Shown here in pieces: positions 44,528 to 55,428 of a stretch of 64,000 nt of DNA. The DNA comes from Diphasiastrum complanatum (lineage: Eukaryota; Streptophyta; Lycopodiopsida; Lycopodiales; Lycopodiaceae). The DNA lies in NCBI GenBank assembly GCA_029204225.1, contig CM055095.1, positions 38,992,141-39,056,140 of the forward strand. The letters are read 5' to 3'. Within the stretch, counting starts at the first letter, position 1. Every line of letters begins with the position of its first letter. Both the position numbers and the translations under genes were made by a program. Under the pieces are notes generated by a model. That model saw nothing but the letters and a program-made list of their open reading frames with translations, was not told the DNA's origin and did no database searches.

Positions 44528-47012
44528 ATATTGCTAGAGGATTGTTAGACATTGTACATTCAGACATTTGTGGGCCGATAAAAAATCCTTTGCTGAAGGA
44601 TGAAAGGTATTTTATAACTTTTATTGATGAATTTTCTTGGACTATAGTGTACTTTATAAAGAAGAAATCAGAAGCTTTCAACTGCTTCAGAATCTTCAAG
44701 AAGCGTGTAGAAAAGGAGATTGGAAGGACGATCAAGGCTCTAAGGGTCATACAATGGTGGAGAATATAAGGAGTATTGCCAAAGCCATGACATTAAGCAG
44801 CAATTCATCACTCCTTACAGTCCTTAGTCTAATGGCTTAGCCGAGAGGAAGAACTGTACCCTAGTTGAATCAGCCAAATGTATGCTAGCACATGCATCGC
44901 TGCCCAAGAGATTCTGGGCTGAAGATGTCTCCATTATAGCTTACATCCAAAACAGATATTCGACCAAGGCCCTCTCAGGCAAGACACCCCATGAGGTGTG
45001 GACATGCTCTAAGCCTTCTGTGAAGAACCTAAGAGTGTTCAGATGCATTGCCTACGTGCAGATGCCGAAAGACACGACCATTCTGATTGGATATACTTCA
45101 TCAAATAATAGATACAAGTTGTATGATCCTGATACCCAACAAATCTTGTATAGCCGGGATACAGTCTTTATCGAGGATCAGTTTGTCAACATCAAAGGCA
45201 AGGATATTGCTCCAGAAACACTTTCATCACCTTCCATTGACATGACAATCCGAGCTTCTGGCTTAGGGATGTCCATTGTCAACCCACTTTTTGACAGCAA
45301 ATCAAACGAAGATGGTGCTGCTACCCAGCAACAAGTCCCAAGAGTGGTTCATCAGTCGATTCCACCTAGAATATTAAGCCGAGTGTGCACACAACCCACA
45401 AGGTATACTCCTGACTTTGCATGTCTCTTGATATAGGAACCGATGACAGTCGAAGAGGCACTCAGCCAACCAGACTCTGATCTCTAGAGAGATGCTATGG
45501 ACAAGGAGTATTCCTCTCTGATCAAGAGCCAGACATGGTCATAGTCAAAGCTCCTATTGGATGCAATATCATGGATTGAAAATGGATCTTTAAGATCAAA
45601 TACAGTGCCAATGGAGAAATTGATCAAAGGAAGGCAAGACTGGTAGCACGAAGTTTCACTGAGATCCCCAACGTCGACTACAGTGAGACTTTGAGTCCAG
45701 TAGTCAAACCTTTGTCAATCCGAGCCCTCTTGTCTTACGCTGCAGCTGTCGACCTCGAAGTGCATCAACTTGATATACAAATAGCTTATCTGAATGGAGC
45801 CATACAAGAAGACATGTACATGATCCAGCCCGAAAGATACGTTTTGAAAGTTATGAAGAATCATGTCTGTAAACTCCATAAGACACTTTACGGCTTGAAA
45901 CTGTCTGCCAGAGCTTGGTCTCAGAGGATGAACACATTCCTCATTGAACAGGGTTTCCAACCAAGCACTACTGATTACAATGTCTATTCCAAGTCAGTGC
46001 AGCAATCCTTCATTATCATCACCTTATACGTGGATGATACGTTGCTCTTCAACAACAACACCAATTTGGTCAAGGATTCTAAGCAGATGTTGTTTTCAGA
46101 GTTTGACATGATTGATCTAGACGAAGCTCACTTTTGTCTGGACATTCAAATCCATAGAGACAGAGTGAAATGACTGATGTACATCACTCAACAAAGGTAT
46201 CTTCATAATGTTCTTAACAGATACTATCTAATTAATTGTAAATTAGCTCACTCACTGATGGATCCAGGCCTGCATTTGTCAAAGGACCAATGTTCCCAGA
46301 CCAAATAGGAAGAGGAGTAGATAAGAGAGTATCTTTATTGATCGATACTTGGATCTCTCATGTATGCAATGGTCTATACAAGACCTGATATCTCTTTTGG
46401 AGTAAGCTCACTCAACCAATATATGGCTAATCCTGGCATTACCCATTGGAAGGCTCTCATAAGAGTCATGAGGTATATGCGAGCTACCATGGACCAGTGC
46501 ATCTGCTATGGAGATATTAGCAACGACAATCTTCATCAGCTCAGTGGATATTCTGATGCAAGTTGGGGAGGAGATGTAGACAATTGTAAGTCCACATCTG
46601 AATTTACATTCTTCTTCAATGACGGTCCTATCTCATAGAACAATCGTAAACAAACCTCTATCACACTTTCTTTTATAAAAGCAGGATATATTGCTGCTTC
46701 TCAATCTATTAAGGAAGTGTTTTGGTTGAGAAATTTACTATCAGACATTAATTTGTATTAGTATGGGCCCCACAATTTTATTCTGTGATAATTAGAGTGC
46801 TATTGCCTTATCAGCCAACCCTAAATTCAACTCTAGGAGTAAGCACATTGAAATTAGATTTCACTACATCAGGGGCAAGGCTCTCAACAAGGAGGTGAGC
46901 TTAACGTACTATAGAACGCAGGACATGGTTGCAGATATATTCATGAAGGCATTAAGTGTTAATGCACACAACAAGTTTTGTGCAGTGCTTAGTATGAAGA
47001 TCAAGGCATTCC
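44528..47012 (+). pseudogene. R10 copia pol, 5'-truncated, broken
   Basis: It starts inside integrase (LLDIVHSDICGPIKNP, first catalytic Asp) and continues with the second motif region, disrupted by a frameshift near 44745, then AERKN with Cys for Arg next to it, KTPHEVWTCSKPS, the linker, RT (LSIRALLSYAAAVDLEVHQL, YLNGAIQEDMYMIQP, LYVDDTLLF near 46025), and RNase H (GYSDASWGGDVDNCKSTSEF near 46550, SKHIEIRFHYIRGKAL near 46845). Stops are present at about 44768, 44838, 45435, 45486, 46171 and 46636. It pairs with R11 as the plus-strand arm of an inverted repeat. It is more closely related to R1 and R11 than to the zinc-knuckle families R2-R8. Confidence 0.9.
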
Positions 47013-47026
47013 AGATTAAGGGGGGG
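47013..47026 (+). other. R10 polypurine tract
   Basis: GATTAAGGGGGGG-type tract immediately before TGTTGAATTT. Confidence 0.8.
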
Positions 47027-48268
47027 TGTTGAATTTATCTCCTTTACTCTCCTAGATCCTATTTTAATCTGCCTCCATTCATGCTGCATTTTTACTCATG
47101 TTGTCGCACAATCTGCATATTTACATGTAAAATAAGATAGGCAAAAAATGCAACTGTTTGCATAAATACAAGTAAATTTCCATAGGTGAAAAAGACGAAA
47201 AACACGACACTGTGTTTTTACACGTGATTTGTAACAGGCAAAAAAGATGACACTTCCTTACAAAAATGCCGAAGGTGCCCTTACAGAAAAGCGAAGGCAC
47301 CCTGTAAATCAAATCTTAAGGCATTTGTCAAAGTGTCGCATTTTTCGCATCTTCATCAATGTTCATTTTAGCAATGACTGACATCGCGACCTTCTCACAC
47401 TCATCACATGCAACTGTGCTGATAGATTTGACAACGACAGTAGCCATTCACGATCTCCTACAGACAACACATCCACTTTGTACTTTCTTCATCTGCACAC
47501 CTGTAAAATTGTGTATATATATTGAATACCATTTGTGTATTCTAGATGATGTGAGATAACAACATGTGTGAAAGTAATAGCATCAGAAGCTTATCAGAGA
47601 TAGACGAAGTAGATGCCCTCGCTCATCAATTCTTTATATTGTCAGTAATAGGTTCATTCCTTTTTGTAGATAGGATTAGCTTTGTAGAGCACGCGGTTTC
47701 GTCCGCTATTGTCTTGTGCTCCACAATATTATTGATCTGTATATTTTGCTATACTTAATCTGATAATAGCTCTATTTTATTCTATGTTCAAATTTGTGTC
47801 AATATTGCAATGCTTTTCTACATTATGTCTGACTTTCTTATTGCTCAATTTGGTAATCTATTCTTAGCAAATTATTATTAGTCTAGCTATTCGCGAATAA
47901 TATTTAGTCTTGTCTTTTGCGACTAATTCGCAACTGATTATCAGTCGAGCTCAGTCTAGCTTTTCGTGAATCATTTGCGACTAATAATTTGTCTAGTTGT
48001 TTGCGACAAATTATCCTTCTGATGTTTTGTTATCTAATGTTTGGCTACGTAATAAGATTGACTATGATTTCTATCACTAATGTTCTGTTCGTTTCTGATA
48101 GGCATAGTCATGCTTAGGAAAAGAGTAATATAGCTCATTTCACTGCGACGAACACTTTCTGTTCGAGTTCGTTTCTTGTTCGAGTTTTGAGTTCAGTTCT
48201 TTTCGTGTTCATTTCTTTTTGAGTTAAATTTTCGATTCTCACATTCACACATCCTCTTTCACCCAACA
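47027..48268 (+). repeat. R10 3' LTR, about 1.24 kb
   Basis: Starts TGTTGAATTTATCTCC after the polypurine tract and probably ends CACCCAACA at 48268, where an unrelated copia RT fragment begins. The first ~980 bp match R11's LTR in inverted orientation. A cluster of TTTGCGACTAAT / ATTAGTCGCG-like words at 47895-48000 forms a set of short inverted repeats around GACTAATNATTAGTC. Confidence 0.75.
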
Positions 48269-48270
48269 AC

Positions 48271-48775
48271 ATTGACTATGATGAGACCTTTGCACCCGTG
48301 GCAAAGATGGTAACAACTTTATGGTTGGAACATATGACAAATGGAAGAGGAAATCTACATGGAACAAACCGAGGGCTATGTTTCACATGATGAGCCTAAT
48401 CATGTGTGTTTCCTACAAAGGGGCTTGTATGGGCATGAGCAAGCACCAAGAAGTTGGTATGCTAAGCTCAATTCCTTCTTACTCTCTCAAAACTTCATCA
48501 TGAGTGAGTATGATCATTCTCTCCACTATAGATTGAATGATAATGATGACATCACCCTGATTTTGATCTATGTTGATGACATAGTCTTAAGTGGTGATAG
48601 CAATGAAGATATAGATGACATCAATTAGATGGCACTTAAAAGTAAGTTTGAGATATAAGATCTTGGTAAGCTTCACTATATCTTAGGAATAGAGATTGTT
48701 AGGACTTCTAATTCTACTTTCATTTGTCAAGAGAAGTATTCTAATTCTATTCTAAACATATTTCATATGTAAAAT
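48271..48775 (+). pseudogene. copia RT fragment of R4/R12 type
   Basis: IDYDETFAPVAKMVT, then after a deletion EEEIYMEQTEGYVSHDEPNH, YVDDIVLSG, GKLHYILGIEIVRTSNSTF. Several stops (e.g. 48626, 48656) are present. It is most similar to R4 16480-17030. It lies at the centre of the R10/R11 inverted repeat. Confidence 0.85.
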
Positions 48776-48778
48776 TTC

Positions 48779-49077
48779 AATGTAAATATTTCCCATGCCT
48801 TGGCTAAGGACATGATGATTATATTCATGCTAGACCCACTATCGAAAATGGCTTGCACGGATGGGTAAAATTTGTAGTGCACTGGTAAGGTGATGTTGTT
48901 ACCTTTAGCAACACCTATATGAAGTAAGCTCAAATCTACATTATGAACCACTTCAGCATTTTTCGGTTGTCTCAACTCATCTAGTACATCAGGACGTTGG
49001 GTGCTTTGTAGTATGGCATCTCGTAGGAGCTTGGAAAACTTGACCGGCCGTGTAGAAGGGCATGGTGATTTGAGCAT
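48779..49077 (-). pseudogene. retroviral-type aspartic protease fragment, probably Ty3/gypsy
   Basis: The minus-strand frame contains LPVHYKFYPSVQAIFDSGSS followed by MNIIIMSLAKAWEI. The FDSGSSMNII pattern is like gypsy-type protease (DSGSS.NLI). The upstream part is basic and unrecognised. About 100 codons, bounded by other elements on both sides. Confidence 0.5.
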
Positions 49078-49086
49078 CTAATTAGA

Positions 49087-50068
49087 AGGATAGTTTGTCA
49101 CAAATAGCTAGACAAATTATTAGTCGCGAATGATTTGCCAAGAGCTAGACTGAGCTCGACTGATAATTAGTCACAAATTAGACGCGGAAGACAAGACTAA
49201 ATATTAGTCGTGAACAGCTAGAATAACAATAATTTGTTAAAAACAGATTACCAGATTCAACAATAAGAGAGTCAGACATAATGTAGAAAATCATAGCAAT
49301 ATTGACACAAATCTGAATGTAGAACAAAAATAGAGCTGTTATAAGATTAAGTATAATAAATATACATGTTGATAATGTCGTGGAGCACAAAACAATAGCG
49401 GATGGAACCGCATGCTCTACAAAGCTAATCCAATCTATAAAAGGAATGAACCTATTACTGACAATACAAAGAATCAATGCGCGAGGTCATCTACTTTGTC
49501 TATCTCTGATAAGCTTCTGATGCTATTGTTTTCACACACATTGTTATCTCACATGTGTATTTTCTCACTCAGAATACACAAATGGTATTCAATATATATA
49601 TACACATTGTTATAGGTGTGCAGATGAAGAAAGTACAAAGTGGATGTGCTGGTTGCTGTCACTGTCAAATATGTTTGCACAGTTGCATGGGATGAGCGTG
49701 AAAAGGCCATGACATTAGCCTTTGCTGAAATGAACGTTGGTGAAGATGAGGAAAATGCGACACTCTGACAAATGCCTTAAGATTTGATTTACAGGGTGCC
49801 TTCGCTTTTCTGTAAGGGCACCTTCGGCATTTTGTAAGGTAGTGTCGTCTTTTTTGCCTATGACAAATCACGTGTAAAAATATAGTGTCACATTTTTTGT
49901 CTTTTTTGCCAGTGGAAATTTACTTCTATTTATGCAAATAGTCGTGTCTTTCACCTGTCTTATTTTACATATAAATATGCAGACTATGCGACAACGTGAG
50001 TAAAAATGCAGCATGAATGGAGGCAAATTAAAATGAAATTTAGGAGAGGAAAGGAGATAAATCCAACA
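49087..50068 (-). repeat. R11 3' LTR (minus strand), truncated
   Basis: Inverted relative to R10: it matches 47027-48010 and stops at ATCCTTCT on the LTR strand, losing about 260 bp of the LTR end. The right end AACA at 50068 adjoins the minus-strand polypurine tract CCCCCTCTTAAT. Confidence 0.85.
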
Positions 50069-53000
50069 CCCCCTCTTAATCTGGATCCGTAAATGCCTTG
50101 ATCTTCAAACTAAGCAATGCACATAACTTGTTGTGTGCACTAACACTTAATGCCTTCGTGAATATATCTGCAGCCATGTACTGCATTCTGCAGTATGTTA
50201 AGCTCACCTCCTTGTTGAGAACCTTCTTCCTGATGTAGTGATATTTAATTTCAATGTGCTTACTCCTAGAGTGAAATCTAAGATTGGCCGATAAGGCAAT
50301 AGCACTTTGATTATCACAAAATAAAATTGTGGGGTCATACTAATACAGATTAATGTCTGACAATAAATTTGTCAATCAAAACGCTTCCTTAATAGATTGA
50401 GAAGCAACAATGTATTTTGCTTCTATAGAAAAAATATGATAGAGGTTTTCTTACGACTTCCACGAGATAGGACTGCCGTTGAAGAAGAATGTAAATCCAG
50501 ATGTGGACTTACAATTGTCTACATCTCCTCCCCAACTTGCATCAGAATATCCACTGAGCTGATGAAGATTGTCATCGCTGACATCTCCATAGTACATGCA
50601 CTGGTCCATGGTAGTTCAAATATACCTCATGACTCTTATGAGAGCCTTCCAATGGGTAAAGCCAAGATTAGTCATATATTGGTTGAGTGAGCAAAAGAGA
50701 TATATGGTCTTGTATAGACTATTGCGTATATGAGAGATCCAAGTATCGATCGATAAGGATACTCTCTCATCTACTCCTCTTCCTCCTTGGTCTGGGGACA
50801 TTGGTCCTTTGACAAATGCAGGCCTGGATCCATTGGTGAGTGAGCTAATTTACAACTTATTAGATTGTATCATTGTGAAGATACCTTTGTTGAGTGATGT
50901 AAATCAATCATCTCGCTTTGTCTATATGGATTTGAATGCCCAGACAGAAGTGAGCTTCGTCCAGATCAGTCATGTCAAACTCTAAAAATAGCATCTTCTT
51001 AGAGTCCTTGACCAAATTGGTATTGTTGCTAAAGAGCAACGTATCATCCATGTATAAGGTGATGATAATGAAGGATTGTTGCACTGATTTGGAATAGGCA
51101 TTGCAATCAGCAGTGCTTGGTTTGAATCCTTGTTCGATGAGAAATGTGTTGATCCTCTGAAACCAAGCTCTGGCAGACTGTTCCAAGTCGTAAAGTGCTT
51201 TGTGCTGTTTACAGACATGATTTTTCACACCTTCCAAAAAGTATCCTTCGGGTTGGATCATGTAGATGTCTTCTTGTATAACTCCATTGAGATAAGTTGT
51301 TTGTTCATCAAGTTGATGTATTTCGAGGTCGGTAGCTGCAACATAAGACAGGAGTGCTCGGATCGATGAATGTTTGACTACTGGACTGAAAGTCTCGCTA
51401 TAGTCAACGTTGGGAATCTGAGTGAATCCTTGTGCTACCAATCTTGCCTTCCTTTGATCAATTTCTCCATTGGCATTGTATTTGATCTTAAATATCCATT
51501 TGCAATCAATGATATTGTAGCCAATAGGAGCTTCGATTAGTGACCAAATCAGGTTTTTGATCAGAGAGGAATACTATCTGTCCTTAGCTTCTCTCCAGAG
51601 ATCAGAGTCTGGTTGGCTGAGTGTCTCCTTGACTGTCATCGGTTCCTATAGCAAGAGACATGCATACTCAAGAGTATACCTTGTGGGCTGTGTGTGTACT
51701 CGGCTTAATCTTCTAGGTGGAATCGACTGATTAAACCACTCTTGGAAGTTGTTGCTGGGTAGCAGTAACATCTTCATTTGATTCACTGTCAAAACGTGGG
51801 TCGACAATGAACACGCTTGAGCCAAATGCTCGGACAGTTGTGTCAATGGAAGGTGATGAAGGTTTTTCTGGAGCAATATCCTTGCCTTTGATGTCGACAA
51901 ACTGATCCTCGATAAAGACTGTATCCCGGCTATACAAGATTTGTTGGGTATCAGGATCATACAACTTGTATCTATTATCAGATGAAGTATATCCAATCAG
52001 AGACCTTGGAAGTCCAATTTCTTCGTCGTGTCTTTCGGCATCTACACGTAGGCAACGCATCTGAACACTCTTAGGTTCTTCACAGAAGGCTTAAAGCCTG
52101 TCCACATCTCGTGGGGTGTCTTGCCTAAGAGGGCCCTGGTCGAACATCTATTATGGACGTAAGCTGTAGTGGAGACAGCTTCAGTCTAGAATCTCTTGGA
52201 CAGCGATGCATGCTCTAGCATACGTTTGGCTGGGTTCTTTCTCTCGACTAAGCCATAAGATTGAGGACAATAGGGAGTGATGAATTGCTGCTCAATACCA
52301 TGGCTATGGCATTGCTCCTTAAACTCGGTAGAGATATATTTTCCACCATTGTTTGATTTTAGGGCCTTGATCATCCTTCCAATCTCCTTTTCTGCACGCT
52401 CTTTGAAGATTATGAAGCAGTTGAAGGCTTTCGATTTCTTCTTTATAAAGTACACCATAGTCCTTCTGGAAAATTCATCAATAAAAGGTATAAAATACTT
52501 TTCATCCTTCAGCGAAGGATTTTTCATGGGGCCACAAATGTCTGAATGTACACTGTCTAACAATCCTCTAGCAATATGTTGATGGCTTGATTTAAATGGT
52601 TTCCTAGTCTGTTTATCAACTAGACAGTCTTGACAGACAGGTAACAGTCGAGATCAAGAACAATAAATTGTCTAGACATTTGTTGTATAGCAGCATGATT
52701 CAAGTGACCAAGTCTATAATGCCAAAGTAAACTTTTATTTGCATGAATAGAAGTATTGAGCGCTTGACTATAGGAAAAAAAACAATGCCTGAATTTATAC
52801 AAGTATCCATGTCTTTTTCGAGTGCTAGGATCTTGCCTATCCTATCAACTACTTTGCACTGATCACTTTCGAATTCTTGCTATTGTCGCCAAGGTGAACA
52901 TATTTCTTGGTACTATAAGGTGTATATGACTCGACATAGCCAATGAGACTGGTCATGTGTTGAGTGGCACCGAAATCCAAGAACCAAAAACTGTCGCCGG

Positions 53001-53240
53001 ATGCTCCTTGATGGCTGGTCATGAAGGCATCATGATCTGCTTCTTGAATAGGTTGTGGAGCTTCTGTAGATGCATTTGCCACTTGATTCGACTGCCCCTT
53101 TCTATTGTTCTTTGCTTGCAGTATCCGGTAGTCTTGAATTTCGTGGTTGGTTTGCTTGCAATATCTATTGAACAGCTTCTTCTTTGCCTGCGGATTTGAC
53201 TATTCTTTGTGTTGTGCTGGCTTTTGGTCTGGCTTTGATT
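50069..53240 (-). pseudogene. R11 copia Gag end to RNase H (minus strand), broken
   Basis: Read on the minus strand: a degenerate zinc-knuckle region (YCKQTNHEIQDYRI, one Cys left, about 53140), protease FWFLDFGATQHMT (DSG changed to DFG, about 52980), the pre-integrase LLWHYRLGHLNHAAIQQM, integrase (LLDSVHSDICGPMKNPSLKD; SNNGGKYISTEF where the Asp of DNGG is Asn), linker, RT (HQLDEQTTYLNGVIQEDIYM, where LDVQ is usual, and LYMDDTLLF near 51040) and RNase H fragments down to 50100. Multiple stops and frameshifts. At least two catalytic positions (protease Ser, integrase Asp) are substituted, apart from the truncations. Confidence 0.88.
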
Positions 53241-53295
53241 GCTTTGGGCCTTTTTTCTTCTTCTACTAGTGACCACTTTTTTTATTTGATTTAAT

Positions 53296-53600
53296 TTAGC
53301 TTGATTCAAAATCCATTGTTTTGAGTAATCAACACAAGATACTTGAGATCTAGACATAGTTTGGAGTTATTGAACACATTGAGCCTTCTTATGAATCAAT
53401 AGTGTTTCCTTTTGAAACATCTAACATTTGCCAAAAGTAGAATCAAAACTTGTCTATACTCCTCAATTCATTTTGAAAGATTGATCTAGTTTATCTTGTT
53501 TTCTGGTATATTTGAGACCTATCTTAAATATGGTTGCAAGATTTCACATAGGATTTGGTAGTACACCCTTGAAAATTCCTATAGTAAAAGAGAGTAGTGT
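53296..53600 (+). repeat. isolated R5-family leader fragment
   Basis: Matches 29410-29720 of R5 in order (CATTGTTTTGAG, CAACACAAGA, CCAAAAGTAGAATCAAA, GTTGCAAG, TTTCACATAGGA, CTATAGT), with scattered changes. No PBS, LTR or gag is attached. Confidence 0.75.
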
Positions 53601-54132
53601 TGTGTCGTCGATGTAGCATAGGGGTCCGTCTCTGGGAGCGGCAACCTCGCCTTCACCTGCTCGTCCTCTAAAAATAAGTTTCATAGGATCTTTTAGTGTT
53701 GTGGTGAGCGAATCCCAGAATGCTTTCCCAAAAACCCCCAGACTGAAACAGAACAAAATTTGCACCATCTGAAATAAAAATCTGATATCTAGAAAGGGTA
53801 GCTCGGACTGTCCGCCTGTACTCTGATACACCATGTTATGAGCAAATTTAAGAAAGAACTGCGGAGAAGTAGAATTATGCTGATCGACTGAATGTAAAAC
53901 AGACACCAATTAGAAGCTGATCGAGTATATCAATGAATTAATACCAGAACTTGCCTAAATCGGATATATCTATTGTGAGTTACCCTATGTTAAGGTCTGC
54001 TTGTTGAATAATGACCCAAGGAGAGCGAGGGTTGTCAGTGTTATTTGGAGGCTGTGGCCTATTTCTGGACCCAATAACAGCTCAATAATCGTTTGTCTTT
54101 TAATATATGAAGGGTCCCAAGGGCATAGTAAT
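53601..54132 (-). other. possible leader and LTR edge of another minus-strand element
   Basis: At about 53822-53837 the plus strand reads TACTCTGATACACCA, the complement of TGGTGTATCAGAGTA: a PBS-like word with a two-base insertion. It is followed by TGTTATGAGC, a possible LTR end. The part from 53600 to 53820 is GC-richer than its surroundings and has a 121-codon minus frame of no known family. Assignment is weak. Confidence 0.3.
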
Positions 54133-54781
54133 TGTGAAAGATTCAACTAGTTTCATTACATTTTGCAGTAGTTTCATATTCGACATATTGAGGCCAAAAC
54201 TTGTTTTAGACTTAGAGGTTGACTTTTCAAAGTTCATTAGTCTAAATTTCAATTGAATAAACACTTTTTGAAAGTGTGGGAAAGTTAGAATGCGAGTTTG
54301 AGTAGATTCAATTTGAATAGTTGGGTACATTGAATCTAGACCCAAAATTAGTAGGGTTAGCATTTTCGTGGGAAAGACAAGTGGCCAAAAAGGGTTTGGG
54401 CCTGTTATAAAAGGATGTAACTCGTGGAGAGAGTAATTTTCTCTCTTCTCTATCTCATTTCCTGCTTATACATGGTTCTCTTGGGTTCTATTATCCATTG
54501 GTGCACTATCTTGGTGATTACTTGCAATTCTATGTGTAGAATGATCTATATTTGTTATTTTTGGATCCACACGTGTGAAATACAGTAGCTTTCTGGTTTT
54601 GTATGGACAACAATAGTACTTTTTCATTTCATTCAAGTTTGATCAAGTTCTATTGGTGTTTGCATCTCATTTTGTGTGTAGATGCTGATTTTTCTACATT
54701 GGTGAAATTGGTAGTGTATTTCTCTTTCTAACCAAAGATCATTCAAGTAGATTGGATCTTAAGGATCTGAAATCTTTCACA
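54133..54781 (+). repeat. R12 5' LTR
   Basis: 649 bp bounded by perfect 10-bp inverted ends TGTGAAAGAT...ATCTTTCACA, similar in length and ends to the R4 LTR. CACACGTGTG at 54568-54577. Confidence 0.85.
54568..54577. promoter_or_regulatory. CACACGTGTG palindrome in R12 LTR
   Basis: TCCACACGTGTGAAA; same palindrome as in the other LTR families of the window. Confidence 0.5.
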
Positions 54782-54793
54782 TGGCATCAGAGC
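54782..54793 (+). other. R12 primer binding site, variant
   Basis: TGGCATCAGAGC, one base different from the other PBS copies, right after the LTR's CA. The leader 54794-55428 holds no gene. Confidence 0.85.
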
Positions 54794-55428
54794 TTGTGTT
54801 TCAGGTTATGAAGGAGGAAATCAGATCTATCAATAATTTGGTGAAGATATCAAGTCTAGAGCATGCTACAGAGGATTCTACACCAATATCGAATTTTTTG
54901 CTTTTGTAGATTGGATCTTTTGTAGACTAAAACCGTATATAGGTCAATATACTCGATCAATCTGATTTTTGAATTCACATACTAGATTTGGCCAATTTTT
55001 GGATCATTGGTTCAGCCTAAGTGGTGGCTTATAGATTGCATATCAAATTTTCAGCATTTGCATGTAGATTTGGAATAGTCAATTTTTTGTGATTTTGTCA
55101 AAACCCTAATTTTGATTGGATCTCACCAAAAGCTTCTGGCAGAGGATAAACTGCAAGAAGGTTAAACAGTACACTAGATAAAGGTTGCTGGACTTCATTT
55201 GAGTGTATTTCAATCTTAGGAAGTGGAAGAAGTCATTAGATTGAGGATAGATCATAGGTTGATCAAGATTTCACGATTCTATGTGTTGATTTGCTTGGAT
55301 AAGTGCTGGAGGAGAGTTTGTGAGATAGTTTCAAATCTTGGCGATTTCTTTTGAGAGAATTTGTTGTTGTTAAAAGGAGTGCTTTGTGCATTGAAATAGG
55401 TTGAAAGAGAAGATCAAGTCATTGCTAC

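Noticed and set aside
53544-53909. 121-codon minus-strand frame as a gene
   Set aside because: No recognisable family, and it spans both the R5-type leader end and the PBS-like word, so it crosses element boundaries.
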